Shown here one piece after another: positions 27,233-37,819 of a DNA stretch of 64,000 nt. How positions within the stretch are numbered: the stretch's first letter is position 1; each line of letters starts with the position of its first letter. Made by a program: the position numbers and the translations under genes. The notes below the pieces were generated by a model that saw nothing but the letters and a program-made list of their open reading frames with translations, did no database searches and was not told the origin of the DNA. This DNA comes from a bacterium (GTDB taxonomy: Bacteria > Cyanobacteriota > Vampirovibrionia > Obscuribacterales > Obscuribacteraceae). The stretch covers positions 1 to 64,000 of the forward strand of contig JAGOSY010000004.1 in NCBI GenBank assembly GCA_018062085.1, read 5' to 3'.

Positions 27233-29289
27233 TGGCCAAATTTGAAGTCGTTTCCAAATTCTCGCCTGCTGGTGACCAGCCTCGTGCCATTGCCCTGCTA
27301 GAAAAGGGCATCGAAGCACAGATGCCCTATCAAACCTTGCTTGGAGTAACTGGTTCGGGCAAGACGATGACTATGGCTCAGCTCATTGCTGAGACTCAAA
27401 TGCCAGCCTTAGTCTTAGCCCACAACAAAACTTTGGCAGCTCAGCTCTGCAATGAAATGAAAGAGTACTTCCCCAACAATGCGGTGGAGTACTTTATTTC
27501 TTATTACGACTACTATCAGCCAGAATCGTACATTCCATCTACGGATACTTTCATTGAAAAGGAAGCCAGTATCAACGATGAGATAGATAGGCTCAGGCAC
27601 TCAACTACACGCTCTTTATGGGAGCGAGACGATGTGGTTGTCGTGGGCTCAGTCTCTGTTATTTACGGCTTGGGTCTGCCAGAACGCTATCTGGCTGCCG
27701 CTCTTGACTTGACCGTAGGGCAAGAAGTAGATCGCCAGGATGTTTTGCGTCAACTGGTGCACATTCATTATGACCGCAACGATATGGTGGTGGAACGTGG
27801 CCGATTTAGAGCACGGGGCGAGATTCTCGAAGTGTTTCCCTCTTATGAAGAACGGATCGTCAAAGTAGAATTCTTTGGTGACGAAATAGAACGAATTGCT
27901 CTAGTTAACCCAGTCACGGGTGAAATTGAAGAAACAAAAGAGTGCATCAAAATCTATCCAGCCAAGCACTATGTAGCCGAAGAAGAAGATATTGAACGCG
28001 CCATTGATGCCATTGAAGCCGAGCTTTTAGACCGTACCAATGAGTTAGTTGGCCAAGGCAAATTGGTCGAAGCCCAGCGTCTCAAGCAGCGCACCCGCTT
28101 TGATATTGAGATGCTTAAAGAAGTCGGCTATTGCAATGGTATAGAAAACTATTCACGCATATTAGAAGGAAGGGAGGCTGGCACACCCCCTAAAACTCTA
28201 ATTGATTACTTTGTGCGCAAATACGGCAAAGATGGCTTCATTACTTTCATTGATGAGTCGCATGTAACTGTTCCCCAGATTCGCGGCATGTTTCATGGTG
28301 ATAGGGCACGCAAAGATACACTTATAGATTATGGTTTTAGATTACCTTGCGCCCGAGATAACAGGCCGCTCACACCTGATGAGTTTTTCGAGAGAGTGGG
28401 TAAAGTTGTCTTCGTATCGGCTACTCCTGGCGACTGGGAAGTAGCAGAAAGCCAACAGGTTGTCGAACAAATCATTAGGCCAACAGGGCTTGTTGACCCA
28501 ATTATTGAAGTGAGGCCAATTACTGGTCAAATCGATGACTTGATTGGCGAAATCAAAAAACGGACAGCTGCAAATCAAAGGGTACTAGTCACTACTTTAA
28601 CTAAGCGTATGGCTGAAGACTTAACTGAGTACCTCTCTGAACTAGGTATAAAAGTACGTTGGCTACACTCTGATATCAAAGCCATAGAAAGGGTTGAGCT
28701 TCTGCGCGACTTGCGCCTTGGTGTATTTGACGTACTTGTTGGCGTCAACTTGCTGCGCGAAGGGCTAGATCTTCCTGAAGTAACTTTAGTAGCCATCATG
28801 GAAGCAGACAAAGAAGGATTTTTGCGGGCAGAAAGATCACTAGTACAAACCATTGGCCGAGCAGCCAGAAACACTGAAGGTCGCGTGATCATGTACGCCG
28901 ACAAGATGACAGATTCGATGACCAAAGCTATAAGAGAAACAAATAGAAGGCGCACAATTCAAATTGCTCATAATACCGAGCATGGTATTACCCCTACTAC
29001 CATTGTTAAAGATACGGGGAATTCGCTACTCGAAGCTTTGCGCGGCAAAGGTGATGGCAACGACCTAGTTGAACGCCTCAGACTGCCGTCTACCAAAGAA
29101 GAGCAAGAAAAGATGATTGCCGATTCGGTGATGGAACTTACCGAGAAAGATTTGCGCACAGCTATAAAGCGAGTCGAAAAAGAGATGAAAGATGCGGCCC
29201 GCGAACTCAATTTCGAACTGGCTGCCGAACTAAGAGATCAATTAAAAGTCTTACATGAACGCTCGGCCCACTTGCGAAAGCTAAGCTAG
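27232..29289 (+). CDS. uvrB: Excinuclease ABC subunit B
   Basis: 685 residues, the normal size. Walker A GVTGSGKT near the N-terminus, the beta-hairpin region [20 protein letters not shown], the helicase motif TFIDESHVT, motif VI-like [19 protein letters not shown] and a C-terminal UVR domain ([16 protein letters not shown]), which binds UvrC. UvrB verifies DNA damage after loading by UvrA and positions the UvrC nuclease. It is translationally coupled to tatA (TAATG), an unusual partner but without functional implication that I can support. Confidence 0.98.
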   Translation: MAKFEVVSKFSPAGDQPRAIALLEKGIEAQMPYQTLLGVTGSGKTMTMAQLIAETQMPALVLAHNKTLAAQLCNEMKEYFPNNAVEYFISYYDYYQPESYIPSTDTFIEKEASINDEIDRLRHSTTRSLWERDDVVVVGSVSVIYGLGLPERYLAAALDLTVGQEVDRQDVLRQLVHIHYDRNDMVVERGRFRARGEILEVFPSYEERIVKVEFFGDEIERIALVNPVTGEIEETKECIKIYPAKHYVAEEEDIERAIDAIEAELLDRTNELVGQGKLVEAQRLKQRTRFDIEMLKEVGYCNGIENYSRILEGREAGTPPKTLIDYFVRKYGKDGFITFIDESHVTVPQIRGMFHGDRARKDTLIDYGFRLPCARDNRPLTPDEFFERVGKVVFVSATPGDWEVAESQQVVEQIIRPTGLVDPIIEVRPITGQIDDLIGEIKKRTAANQRVLVTTLTKRMAEDLTEYLSELGIKVRWLHSDIKAIERVELLRDLRLGVFDVLVGVNLLREGLDLPEVTLVAIMEADKEGFLRAERSLVQTIGRAARNTEGRVIMYADKMTDSMTKAIRETNRRRTIQIAHNTEHGITPTTIVKDTGNSLLEALRGKGDGNDLVERLRLPSTKEEQEKMIADSVMELTEKDLRTAIKRVEKEMKDAARELNFELAAELRDQLKVLHERSAHLRKLS

Positions 29290-29607
29290 CAAAGCCTTTC
29301 GGGATATGCAATAGTTTTGATTATGCATTTAAACTCACTTAACGAAACGGGCACAGTTGCCTAAGCGCACTTATACTAGCCTTAAGGCGTTGCCAAGCAA
29401 TGATTCTGGAGGTTATTACGTATTTACCCCAATGGTGTTTCCTTGAATAATTACGGAAATGTGTAGATCCCACTTGAATACGTAAAACGCACTTAGGATG
29501 AAATTGTCGATCAAACCTTAACTACTCAAAACTCTTACCTCATCCATATCAAATGGTCCTTCCGGGGACATGAAGTCATATAAAGAACGGATGCACAGGT
29601 AAACGCT
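29290..29607. other. Intergenic region between uvrB and the sigma gene
   Basis: 318 bp without a convincing gene. It holds imperfect inverted segments (TTACGTATTTA around 29415-29428 and ATACGTAAAACG around 29477-29488). No terminator after uvrB is obvious. The best -35/-10 pair is at its right end and is listed separately. Confidence 0.5.
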
Positions 29608-29635
29608 TTGACAGACTCGTTGGCACCAGTAATAG
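29608..29635 (+). promoter_or_regulatory. Candidate promoter of the primary sigma gene
   Basis: TTGACA (29608-29613), a 16-nt spacer and TAATAG (29630-29635). The start would lie near 29642, leaving a short leader that includes the GAGGAACC ribosome site before the ATG at 29657. A consensus -35 makes it the best candidate in this gap. Confidence 0.5.
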
Positions 29636-29656
29636 AAGCAATTCACGAGGAACCTC

Positions 29657-30682
29657 ATGGCTAAAAGCAAGTCCCCGGATACCGAGCGCGGCATGAACAA
29701 TGGCGTCCTAGTAGAGGACGAAAACATCGCTAAAAGAAACGAGCTAGAAGAGCTCGATCTCATTGACGAAGATGATAAATTCACCATTCTTGACGATGAA
29801 GAAAACGATCTTGATGATGATGATGAACCAGTAGAGCTGCCCTCTGCCAGAGAAGTTGCAACCGAAGATTCAGTTCGCTTATATCTAAGAGAGATAGGTC
29901 GCATACAACTTCTTAAACCAGACGAAGAAATTGAATTGGCCCGCAAAATTTTGCAGGGCGACATGATGGCAAAGCGTAAGCTTGTACAAGCTAACTTGCG
30001 TTTAGTTGTATCAATCGCCAAGAAGTACATTGGGCGCGGTCTTTCCTTCCTCGATCTAATTCAAGAAGGCAACCTCGGTCTAATTCGGGCATCCGAAAAG
30101 TTCGACCATGAAAGAGGCTACAAGTTCTCAACTTATGCCACATGGTGGATTCGTCAGGCTATCACCAGAGCTTTGGCAGATAAGTCTCGCACCATCCGTG
30201 TACCCGTACACATGGTGGAGACAATCAACAAGCTCAAGAAAGTAACGAGACAACTGGCTCAAGAACTCAATCGCAAACCAACAGAACAAGAGTTGGCCAA
30301 GTCGATGGATGTCTCTATTGTAAAACTACATGAGATCATCAAAGCAGCGAAAGAACCAATTTCGCTAGAAACTCCTATCGGCAAAGAAGAAGATTCACGT
30401 CTTGGTGATTTCATTGAAGACGCTGAAACCGATCGTCCTGAAACCACTGTCACCCATGAACTACTGCGCCAAGATTTGGCTAAGATGCTCAACGAATTGA
30501 CCCCACGTGAACGCGATGTGTTGCGTCTGCGCTTCGGTCTTGATGATGGTCGTCAAAGAACACTAGAAGAAGTCGGTCAACTGTTTGCTGTAACTCGCGA
30601 AAGAGTTAGACAAATAGAGTTCAAAGCTCTGAGAAAGCTCAGACAACCAGGCCGCTCTTCAAGATTGAGAGAGTACCTCTAA
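29657..30682 (+). CDS. rpoD: Primary RNA polymerase sigma factor (RpoD/SigA family)
   Basis: 341 residues. After an acidic N-terminal 60 residues come region 1.2 ([15 protein letters not shown]), region 2 ([18 protein letters not shown], then [14 protein letters not shown] and [15 protein letters not shown]), region 3, and region 4 ([18 protein letters not shown], then [18 protein letters not shown]). These are the full -10 and -35 recognition regions of a housekeeping sigma. GAGGAACC lies just before the ATG. A perfect 12-bp terminator follows the stop. The short N-terminus lacks the long region 1.1 of E. coli RpoD, as in many non-proteobacterial SigA proteins. It directs transcription of most genes. 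Confidence 0.97.
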   Translation: MAKSKSPDTERGMNNGVLVEDENIAKRNELEELDLIDEDDKFTILDDEENDLDDDDEPVELPSAREVATEDSVRLYLREIGRIQLLKPDEEIELARKILQGDMMAKRKLVQANLRLVVSIAKKYIGRGLSFLDLIQEGNLGLIRASEKFDHERGYKFSTYATWWIRQAITRALADKSRTIRVPVHMVETINKLKKVTRQLAQELNRKPTEQELAKSMDVSIVKLHEIIKAAKEPISLETPIGKEEDSRLGDFIEDAETDRPETTVTHELLRQDLAKMLNELTPRERDVLRLRFGLDDGRQRTLEEVGQLFAVTRERVRQIEFKALRKLRQPGRSSRLREYL

Positions 30683-30690
30683 AAAAAATC

Positions 30691-30730
30691 ATTAGGCCCG
30701 GTTAACTTAGACCGGGCCTAATACTTTTTT
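30691..30730 (+). terminator. Intrinsic terminator of the sigma gene
   Basis: ATTAGGCCCGGT (30691-30702), loop TAACTTAG, ACCGGGCCTAAT (30711-30722), then ACTTTTTT. A perfect 12-bp stem with a T-run, starting 9 nt after the stop codon. Confidence 0.95.
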
Positions 30731-30800
30731 ATCTTGATTGCTGATGGCTTCACCTTTTTGCCACAGCTCTTATACTAGATGACAACTTATACGGTGCAAG

Positions 30801-31937
30801 ATGATTTTCGGCAATAATGACGGCCCAAACAATAATCAAGGGCAAGACGACAATGAGAATCTTGGAGCTAATCGCCTAGACGATGACCTCGACTATCTCT
30901 ATGGTGAGAGACAAGAGCGTCCGATCTACGCTTCGCGCTCCAGCTTGAGCGCTGAACCACTTCCGCTCCATAACAGCTATCGCAGTCATGATGTTGATGC
31001 TGACTTAGGAAACTTGCTACTAGACAAAGAATGTCAGCTAGAGACACAGTCAGGTTTCATGCTTGTTTTCAAAGGTGCCAAAGAAAAGGCCACTTTATCC
31101 GTGCGGCGCAAAGTTGGAACACCACCATCAAGCGCTGTCACTCTCACTCCTGATGAACTGCGCAGACTTTCCAACCTTGTGGGCGAACTGTCTCCAGAGC
31201 CAACCTCTCGACAAAGACTGGCCGTGGGGTCCGAACGACCTCCAGCTGAGTCAGATTTTGATTCTTTTGTAGCTCGCGAATATCCAGAGCTGGCCCAACG
31301 CCGCCGCGTTAAAAAAGCTTTTCCTATTAGTGTTCCAGAGGCAATATTTGAACTGGTTACTGAGAAAAAGTTGATGCTTATGGCCGGTCTGGCGCTTGCC
31401 GTTTTGATTACTACGGCAGTCTCAACAGCGCTGTTCTTGACCTCTAAACCATTCGCTGGTGCTCCTATAGCAGTAACTCCTAGCGCTACGAAAGCTGGTC
31501 AAGCAGGCAGCTTGGCGCTAGAAGAAACAGCCCGAACATTTGTTCTTGATATGCTTAATTTCCGCAAAGATAGTTATCGTCAAGCGCAAATTAAGGCCAT
31601 GGCCATGATGACTCCGGAACTAGCTGCGCGCTATTGGAGCGAGACTAATTTTCCACTAAGCAAAAGTCAATTAAAAACATTACCTCAAGATCAAGAAGTA
31701 CGCATAGAATCAGTTGTGCCTACAACTATTTCAGTTGCGCCACTAAACTATCAAGTCGACGTCAAAGGCAATTTGATTGGAGCGTCAGGAACGGCACCCA
31801 CAGCTGTCGTAATCCGCCTATCAATTATCCAAGATGCCAGTGGCAAGCTACTCGTTAGCGAACAAAAAGATATAACGGCTCAAGCAAATGCTACTGCGGC
31901 TGTTCCTACTGCGACCGTTTCTTCTGAGCATCACTAA
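30801..31937 (+). CDS. Single-pass membrane protein of unknown function
   Basis: 378 residues, ATG start. The N-terminal 65 residues are Asn/Asp-rich and disordered. Residues 70-130 hold a short domain (CQLETQSGFMLVFKGAKEKA). One transmembrane helix lies at about 192-214 (KLMLMAGLALAVLITTAVST). The C-terminal part (from about 240) looks like a small alpha/beta domain, LEETARTFVLDMLNFRKDSY, followed by LAARYWSETNFPLSK. This is in the style of NTF2-like or VirB8/TraE-type periplasmic domains, but the likeness is weak. It lies after the sigma factor terminator and overlaps, convergently, the VanZ-like gene by 32 bp. Function unknown. Confidence 0.72.
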   Translation: MIFGNNDGPNNNQGQDDNENLGANRLDDDLDYLYGERQERPIYASRSSLSAEPLPLHNSYRSHDVDADLGNLLLDKECQLETQSGFMLVFKGAKEKATLSVRRKVGTPPSSAVTLTPDELRRLSNLVGELSPEPTSRQRLAVGSERPPAESDFDSFVAREYPELAQRRRVKKAFPISVPEAIFELVTEKKLMLMAGLALAVLITTAVSTALFLTSKPFAGAPIAVTPSATKAGQAGSLALEETARTFVLDMLNFRKDSYRQAQIKAMAMMTPELAARYWSETNFPLSKSQLKTLPQDQEVRIESVVPTTISVAPLNYQVDVKGNLIGASGTAPTAVVIRLSIIQDASGKLLVSEQKDITAQANATAAVPTATVSSEHH

Positions 31938-32379
31938 CAAGAATGCGGCGCAACCAGTAGGCACATGTTAATCCAATTAGAGCGCCAGCAGCGTCTACAC
32001 CAGCATCAAACAAGCTAGCGCTGCGGCCGGGCACGAACGCTTGATGGAATTCATCAGCCAAGGCGTATAAAACCGCTAAAGCTAAAGCAAACCAATAGTT
32101 CTTGAATTTGGTCTCAAATTCTGCCTCACCTTGCGGCATTAAAGAACCCACAAGAGCTGCTTGATAGAGCAGAGCCAAGACGGCGAATTCAAACATATGA
32201 GCAAGTTTACGAATGGGCACGTTGGCATCTTGTAAATATGCTTCGGTATAGGCCCCGGAGTTGGCTTGGTTAGAGAATGCAAAGATCACGGCCATCCAAA
32301 GCAAGGCTAAGCCCCAGAATAGATAGCGGCTGAAAAAATATTTGAATGACTTACTTCCGCCTTGAAACACTTTTGTCAT
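31906..32379 (-). CDS. VanZ-family membrane protein
   Basis: 157 residues from the ATG at 32379. The frame extends ten codons to a TTG at 32409, which would deepen the overlap with the upstream gene. Four hydrophobic segments are visible: FWGLALLWMAVIFAFS, FEFAVLALLYQAAL, WFALALAVLYALADEFHQAF and the last one, AGALIGLTCAYWL. The VanZ motifs IRKLAHMFEF, YALADEFHQAFVPGR and FDAGVDAAGALIG are intact. VanZ proteins raise tolerance to some glycopeptides, but most relatives have no tested role, so no drug-resistance claim is made. The 3' end overlaps a convergent gene and the 5' end overlaps the glycosylase gene by 29 nt. Confidence 0.9.
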   Translation of the reverse strand: MTKVFQGGSKSFKYFFSRYLFWGLALLWMAVIFAFSNQANSGAYTEAYLQDANVPIRKLAHMFEFAVLALLYQAALVGSLMPQGEAEFETKFKNYWFALALAVLYALADEFHQAFVPGRSASLFDAGVDAAGALIGLTCAYWLRRILVSDAQKKRSQ

Positions 32380-32935
32380 CCTTGAGATAGAAACGCCATG
32401 GCCTTTCAAGCGCCTTACTAATGCCGATGCGCGAACTTACTGCCACATCTTCATCGGCAATGGTACGACCTGCCATGATATAGAGCTGTTGCTTGTCATC
32501 AAAGAGTGGCAAGCCATTAAATCTCAAATCAATCTGCAATTGCCGACAGAGTTTGCCCGGGCCGCTAAGAAGCTTTTCATTGCCCACTTTCTCCCGCTCT
32601 GCCAAGGCCCTGATCAGTACAGCACCGGCAATGCCGTCAACCTCAGTAACAACATTGAGGCAATAATACATGCCATAGATAAAATAAATATAGGCATGCC
32701 CAGGTGGCCCAAACATGACATCACAACGAGGGCGCCGACCGCCATAGGCATGACAAGCCGGGTCATCCGCCGTATAAGCTTCCACTTCAACAATTTCGGC
32801 CTCAAGCCTACTTTTCTCAAATTGCCGCACCAAAGTCTTGCCCAATAAAGATCGAGCAACAGTCAAGGTAGGCTGCTCAAAGAAATCATCAGGTAGAGAC
32901 TTAGGGACCATACTCGCTATCTGCTCTATATTCAT
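32351..32935 (-). CDS. 3-methyladenine DNA glycosylase (AAG/MPG family)
   Basis: 194 residues from the ATG at 32935. Six more codons would reach a TTG at 32953. It matches the AAG/MPG fold: ARSLLGKTLVRQF, the catalytic-Glu region EAEIVEVEAYTADDPACHAY, FGPPGHAYIYFIYGMYYCLN, and SGPGKLCRQLQID near the C-terminus. The enzyme flips and excises alkylated purines as the first step of base excision repair. It overlaps the VanZ gene at its 3' end by 29 nt. There is no good Shine-Dalgarno sequence before either start. Confidence 0.93.
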   Translation of the reverse strand: MNIEQIASMVPKSLPDDFFEQPTLTVARSLLGKTLVRQFEKSRLEAEIVEVEAYTADDPACHAYGGRRPRCDVMFGPPGHAYIYFIYGMYYCLNVVTEVDGIAGAVLIRALAEREKVGNEKLLSGPGKLCRQLQIDLRFNGLPLFDDKQQLYIMAGRTIADEDVAVSSRIGISKALERPWRFYLKDDKSVSRRK

Positions 32936-33051
32936 TTGGAAATAAATTGACAATAAACTTCTACAAAACTGTAGAAAGGCTCAAATCTAATGCCCTATCG
33001 GCTCAAATACAGGACAATTGAAAGCACCTTATAAGTTTTAGGATAGCAATT

Positions 33052-34959
33052 ATGTGCGGCATAGTCGGGTACCTCAATTTAAATGGTGAGCCACTCACCG
33101 AGAAAGACAATTACCTTGGTGCGATGTGCCACAGCATTGCCCATCGCGGCCCAGATGAAGAAGGCATGAAGCTGATTGGCCCAGCCGCTATCGGCATGAC
33201 GCGCCTGGCAATCATCGATGTTTCGGGCGGCCAGCAGCCCATAGGCAATGAAGACGGTAAGGTCTGGATTGTTTTCAATGGCGAGATCTATAACTTCCAA
33301 GAACTGCAAGAGCGGGTTCTCTCGCTGGGTCATACCCTTGTCACCAAGTCTGATACCGAATGTATCGTGCACCTTTATGAAGAATACGGCACTGGCTGCC
33401 TGCAATATCTTGAAGGCATGTTCTCTTTTGCCATCTTTGATTCACGAAAACAAAGGCTCTTCATTGCTCGCGATCGCTTAGGCGAGAAACCATTGCACTA
33501 CGGAGTATTCGACGGAACCTTTATTTTCGGCTCTGAAATCAAGGGCATACTGACTCATCCTAAGGCAAAGCGCGAACTCGATAGCTTGGCCATGCAGAAA
33601 TATTTGAGTCTTGAGTATGTACCTAGTCCCCATTCTATTTTCAAAGGAATAAGCAAGCTACCGCCTGCACACTACATGGTTGTCGAAGGCGGCCAAATCA
33701 AAATTGAACGTTATTGGCTGCCCGATATTAAAACTGAAAAAATTTCTGAGGGTGAAGCGCAAGAAGAGCTTGTGCGCCTGCTTAAGCGCTCTATCGAACT
33801 AAGACTAATTTCAGAAGTGCCCCTTGGCGTATTTCTCTCGGGCGGCATTGATTCTTCGTGTATAGCTGCGCTGGCTAGCCAATTCTCTAGTTCGCCAGTG
33901 AAAACCTTCTCAATCGGTTTTGACGACAAGTCATTCGACGAATCATCTCATGCTCTAGCTGTAGCCAAACATATCGGAGCTGACCATGAAGTAGTGACAT
34001 TCTCACCAGAACTTGGCTTTGAAACGCTTTCTGAACTTTGGGAAGTTCTTGATGAACCCTTGGCCGATGCCTCCATAGTGCCGACTTATTCACTCTCTAA
34101 AATGACCAAAAAGCACGTTACCGTGGCTTTAGCTGGAGAAGGAGGCGACGAGCTATTTGGCGGTTACCCCACCTATCAGGCCCATAAATTTGCCCCAATG
34201 TGGGGTTTAATGCCCCAAGCCTTGCGCCAAGGCCTGCTTGAGCCAGCTCTAAATTCTTTACCTGTAAATATGAACAACCTCAGTTTTGATTTTAAGGTTA
34301 AGCGTTTCATTGGGGCAGCAGCAGAACCCGCTGTTCGTCGCCATCTCAGATGGATGGGCTCAATTAGAATGGCCGACCAGCCGCAGCTACTGATGCCAGA
34401 ACACCAAATTTTGACCGAGACCATGGAAGAAAATATCCTTGGTGATCTCCCTTTAGTGCACCTCAACGGCCACACACCAAGGGGCAGTGTCCATGATGTG
34501 ATTAACAACATTATGCGTCTTGACATGACTACTTATCTGCCAGACGACCTATTGGTTAAGTCAGATAGGGCTTCTATGGCAGCCTCATTAGAAGTGCGCT
34601 TACCTTTCTTAGCCTACCCCTTGGTCGAATTTGCTTTGAAGTTGCCGCCAGAACTTAAAGTACGCGGCTTGACAACCAAGTATCTACTGAAGAAGGCCGT
34701 GGCGCCCTATTTACCTGAATACATCATGAAGCGGCCCAAAAAAGGTTTTGGCATACCTGTTGCCAAATGGCTGCGGAATGAGTTCCGTCCCGTGGTAGAT
34801 GAATTATTAGGAGAGTCGTTTATAAAGCGGCAGGGCATTTTCCAGTGGCCTTATATCAATCGTCTAGTTCAAGAGCACATGAGTCAAAAAGCCGATAGAC
34901 GCAAAGAGTTATGGACACTATTGATGTTTCAGTGGTGGTGGAAGAAATTCTTCGTCTAA
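33052..34959 (+). CDS. asnB: Asparagine synthase, glutamine-hydrolysing
   Basis: 635 residues. It begins MCGIVGYL, so Cys2 is the glutaminase nucleophile after Met removal. The N-terminal amidotransferase region has AHRGPDEEG and FNGEIYNFQEL. The synthetase half has the ATP-pyrophosphatase loop LSGGIDSSCIAAL (about 263-275), SIGFDDKSFDE, and EGGDELFGGYPTY. It makes Asn from Asp and Gln, or amidates related substrates. It is a single gene on the plus strand with its stop 31 bp before the next start. Upstream (32949-32976) TTGACA and a TTCTAC/GAAGAT-like inverted repeat sit near the promoter position, but the -10 is poor. Confidence 0.95.
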   Translation: MCGIVGYLNLNGEPLTEKDNYLGAMCHSIAHRGPDEEGMKLIGPAAIGMTRLAIIDVSGGQQPIGNEDGKVWIVFNGEIYNFQELQERVLSLGHTLVTKSDTECIVHLYEEYGTGCLQYLEGMFSFAIFDSRKQRLFIARDRLGEKPLHYGVFDGTFIFGSEIKGILTHPKAKRELDSLAMQKYLSLEYVPSPHSIFKGISKLPPAHYMVVEGGQIKIERYWLPDIKTEKISEGEAQEELVRLLKRSIELRLISEVPLGVFLSGGIDSSCIAALASQFSSSPVKTFSIGFDDKSFDESSHALAVAKHIGADHEVVTFSPELGFETLSELWEVLDEPLADASIVPTYSLSKMTKKHVTVALAGEGGDELFGGYPTYQAHKFAPMWGLMPQALRQGLLEPALNSLPVNMNNLSFDFKVKRFIGAAAEPAVRRHLRWMGSIRMADQPQLLMPEHQILTETMEENILGDLPLVHLNGHTPRGSVHDVINNIMRLDMTTYLPDDLLVKSDRASMAASLEVRLPFLAYPLVEFALKLPPELKVRGLTTKYLLKKAVAPYLPEYIMKRPKKGFGIPVAKWLRNEFRPVVDELLGESFIKRQGIFQWPYINRLVQEHMSQKADRRKELWTLLMFQWWWKKFFV

Positions 34960-34990
34960 TAAGCCAGCAAGCAATCAAAAGAGACTAGTT

Positions 34991-37819
34991 GTGGAAACCG
35001 AAAGCAGACAGGCAGAGCCAGCACCCGCTGGGCCAGTACCCAAGGAAGAATTCTTGGATGCTGTGCAACGCCATATTTGCCAAGTCTTAGGCTTTGATTT
35101 TGGTTTTATAGACCTAGTTTCAGGACACGAGATTGTCAATGTCATTACTTTTTCTGGTGAGGAGAGTGACAAGAGCGAAGAAGAAGCACGTAAATCAGTA
35201 AAGAATCTGACTGATGAAAATAAACAGCCGCTAGCAGTAGCAAATTCATTGGTGGCACAAAAAGTTAAATCGACTTTGCGCCCCTGGCTAGGTCGTGCTT
35301 TTTCAACTATTGACGGCGACACTCAAGAGTTTCCTTATGCCATTGTGCCCGTGATGGCCGATTCGTCTCAGCGGGCCGGCAATGTCAAAGGATTAATTCG
35401 GGTTATTTCGTTTGATGCTTCTCGCGAAGTGACCACACAAGATTTGCAGACCCTGCGCCTGATGGGCGAGCACCTAGCCAATCGCACCCAGCTATTTTTC
35501 CAGGCTGCTGGCGAACATGAGAAAGTTTTGCAACCTACTGCGTCAAAAGCAGAGCAGCTCGATATTGATCATGTTTTGATTCTGCACTCAAACAGAGTCG
35601 TAAGGCGCCGCTTCTCTCGCACTCTGGGCGAAAAGTATAGAGTGCTCGAGTCTGACTCAGAAGAAAAATCGTTGCAGATACTTTCAGAAAATAGAGTCGA
35701 CTTGATTATCGTCGACAGCAATATTTCTGGCTCAACTGGTTTTGGTTTCTGCAAAGTAATCAAAGAGTCGGCTGACTTCAAACACATTCCCGTGATAATT
35801 GTCACACCTGATAGTAACCCAGCAGCAAGAGTAGAAGGCCTTGTGGTCGGTGCTGATGACTGCCTCACTGATTCATGTTTTGACTCTGAACTAATGGCAA
35901 GGGTGCAGTCTTCACTGCGTCATAGAAAAATAGAGAAAGAGTTAGCTGTGCAGTTGCAACTTTTAGAAGACTATGCTCAAAGACTTGAGAAAGCCCATGA
36001 ACAGCTCTCTCAAGATAGACAATCACAGCTACAGCGCAATACATTGCTAGAACAATTGCGCCGGGAATCAGATATTTTGCGCAATCAAGAGTCGCTATTA
36101 CACCGCATTAGCAATACTATTAGGCGATCATTTACCATCAAAGAAAATCTGGCCGAAATGCTAGAAGAGCTGTCTGGCTACTTTGGACTTGATTGCTGTT
36201 TTATTGTTCTGCCTTCTGAAGAAGAGCCTGAAGACTCACTTAGAGTTGAGTATGTCACCGATGACATTTATCGTATCGTCGAATATGGTCGCGACTTAAA
36301 AACCCTTGAACTTTATAGCAAACTCTTTCAGGCTGATCAGGCCATCATCGCTAATGACGTCGCTAACGACCGCAGACTTGACCCCTTCAGAGACGAGGTC
36401 TTGTCTGGCTATAACATACTTTCGCTCTTCTATATTCCTGTGCATTACGGTGAAAAGCTACTTGGTTTGCTGGTTGGCTACAAAGGCGAAATTCCTGCTA
36501 ACTGGAACCGCGTCAACGAAGCTTTTATGAAGTCAGTGGCCGACCAGGTTGCCTCTGGTGTAACCAATGCCCGACTCTACGCCCGTGTGCAGAGGCAAGC
36601 CACTACAGACGGTCTCACTACTTTGTACAATCACCGCACAGGCCAAGAGAAACTAACAGAGCAATTGCGTATGGCCGAGCGCTACCAAAGGCACCTAGCA
36701 GTTTTAATGGTTGACGTCGATCACTTCAAATCTATCAACGATAATTACGGTCACCCTGTCGGTGACACTGTGCTCAAAGCAGTGGCCAGGCTAATCAAGA
36801 ACAACTGCCGTGACGTCGATACCCCGATTCGCTATGGCGGCGAAGAATTTATGATTGTCTTACCTGAAGTCAATCAAGAAGGTGCTCATGTGGTGGCAGA
36901 ACGTATTAGAAAATCACTGGCCACTGAAGTAATTTTGCACGATGGTATCAACTTGTCAGTGACAGCGAGCCTTGGTATTGCCATATTCCCTGACGACGCA
37001 GCCGATCAAGCGCACTTGTTAGAACTTGCAGACAAAGCCCTTTATCTCTCCAAGCGGCTTGGTCGCAACCAAGTACATACGGCCTCCGACCTCATGTTCG
37101 AGCCCCGCGAACTAAAAGCCGGTGGTGAAAAATCGGCAGAAGAAGTCTTGTCTCAAATTACTACAGAAGGTAAACACACTCTGGTATTAGAAGACTTCGT
37201 CGCCCCCTCTGTCTCACTGGAAGCGCAGAACAAAGAAGAGCTAGTACCGGAAGTCGTAGAAATGGTCAAAGCTCTTGCTCAGAATCTCTACGCTCGTTCC
37301 GATTACAACAAGGCGCACCATTTAGAGGTGGCGCGTATGTCAGAGCTGTTAGGCAAAGTTATGGGGCTGTCAGCCACTCAAATTGAGCAAATTCGTGTGG
37401 CCGGTTTGCTGCATGATGTTGGCACATTGAAGTTGCCCACTGAGCTACTAACCAAACCAGGCCACTTCACGAGCGAAGAACGGGAGATGGTCAATCAGCA
37501 TCCGGTGCTTGGTGCTGAGCTACTGCGCCCGATTAGAGCTTTAAGAGATATTTGCGAGATTCTAGAAAATCACCACGAACGCTGGGACGGTACAGGATTT
37601 CCTAGCGGTCTTAAAGGTGAGGACATTCCTCTTGCGGCCCGAATTGTAGCAATCGTAGATAGTTACCATGCCATGATTTCAGATCGTCCCTACCGTACAG
37701 CAATGACCCACGACCAAGCAGTAGCAACCCTTAGGCAAGGGGCTGGGTCTCAGTTTGATCCTTTTTTAGTTGATATTTTCATTGCCGTGCTCACTAATCT
37801 TAGACAACAGCAACAGTGA
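34991..37819 (+). CDS. Pseudo-receiver/GAF/GGDEF/HD-GYP protein
   Basis: 942 residues, GTG start. Order: a GAF-like sensor (about 1-175), a receiver-like domain (about 190-310), a coiled coil (310-365), a GAF domain (about 365-530), a GGDEF domain (about 560-690) and an HD-GYP domain (about 740-935). The GGDEF motif is GGEEF (616-620), with RDVD five residues upstream as an intact inhibitory site. HD-GYP has HD at 808-809, then HHERWDGTGFP (about 861-871). The receiver keeps the Asp (D242 in LIIVDSN), but the usual acidic pair and the Lys are replaced (LILHSN; DDCLTDS). It could both make and break cyclic di-GMP. It is coupled by GTGA to the next gene. Confidence 0.93.
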   Translation: METESRQAEPAPAGPVPKEEFLDAVQRHICQVLGFDFGFIDLVSGHEIVNVITFSGEESDKSEEEARKSVKNLTDENKQPLAVANSLVAQKVKSTLRPWLGRAFSTIDGDTQEFPYAIVPVMADSSQRAGNVKGLIRVISFDASREVTTQDLQTLRLMGEHLANRTQLFFQAAGEHEKVLQPTASKAEQLDIDHVLILHSNRVVRRRFSRTLGEKYRVLESDSEEKSLQILSENRVDLIIVDSNISGSTGFGFCKVIKESADFKHIPVIIVTPDSNPAARVEGLVVGADDCLTDSCFDSELMARVQSSLRHRKIEKELAVQLQLLEDYAQRLEKAHEQLSQDRQSQLQRNTLLEQLRRESDILRNQESLLHRISNTIRRSFTIKENLAEMLEELSGYFGLDCCFIVLPSEEEPEDSLRVEYVTDDIYRIVEYGRDLKTLELYSKLFQADQAIIANDVANDRRLDPFRDEVLSGYNILSLFYIPVHYGEKLLGLLVGYKGEIPANWNRVNEAFMKSVADQVASGVTNARLYARVQRQATTDGLTTLYNHRTGQEKLTEQLRMAERYQRHLAVLMVDVDHFKSINDNYGHPVGDTVLKAVARLIKNNCRDVDTPIRYGGEEFMIVLPEVNQEGAHVVAERIRKSLATEVILHDGINLSVTASLGIAIFPDDAADQAHLLELADKALYLSKRLGRNQVHTASDLMFEPRELKAGGEKSAEEVLSQITTEGKHTLVLEDFVAPSVSLEAQNKEELVPEVVEMVKALAQNLYARSDYNKAHHLEVARMSELLGKVMGLSATQIEQIRVAGLLHDVGTLKLPTELLTKPGHFTSEEREMVNQHPVLGAELLRPIRALRDICEILENHHERWDGTGFPSGLKGEDIPLAARIVAIVDSYHAMISDRPYRTAMTHDQAVATLRQGAGSQFDPFLVDIFIAVLTNLRQQQQ

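Noticed and set aside
32949..32976. TTGACA and an inverted TTCTAC/GTAGAA upstream of asnB as promoter/operator
   Set aside because: The -10 at the right spacing (TGTAGA) matches the consensus poorly, so I did not list it as a feature.
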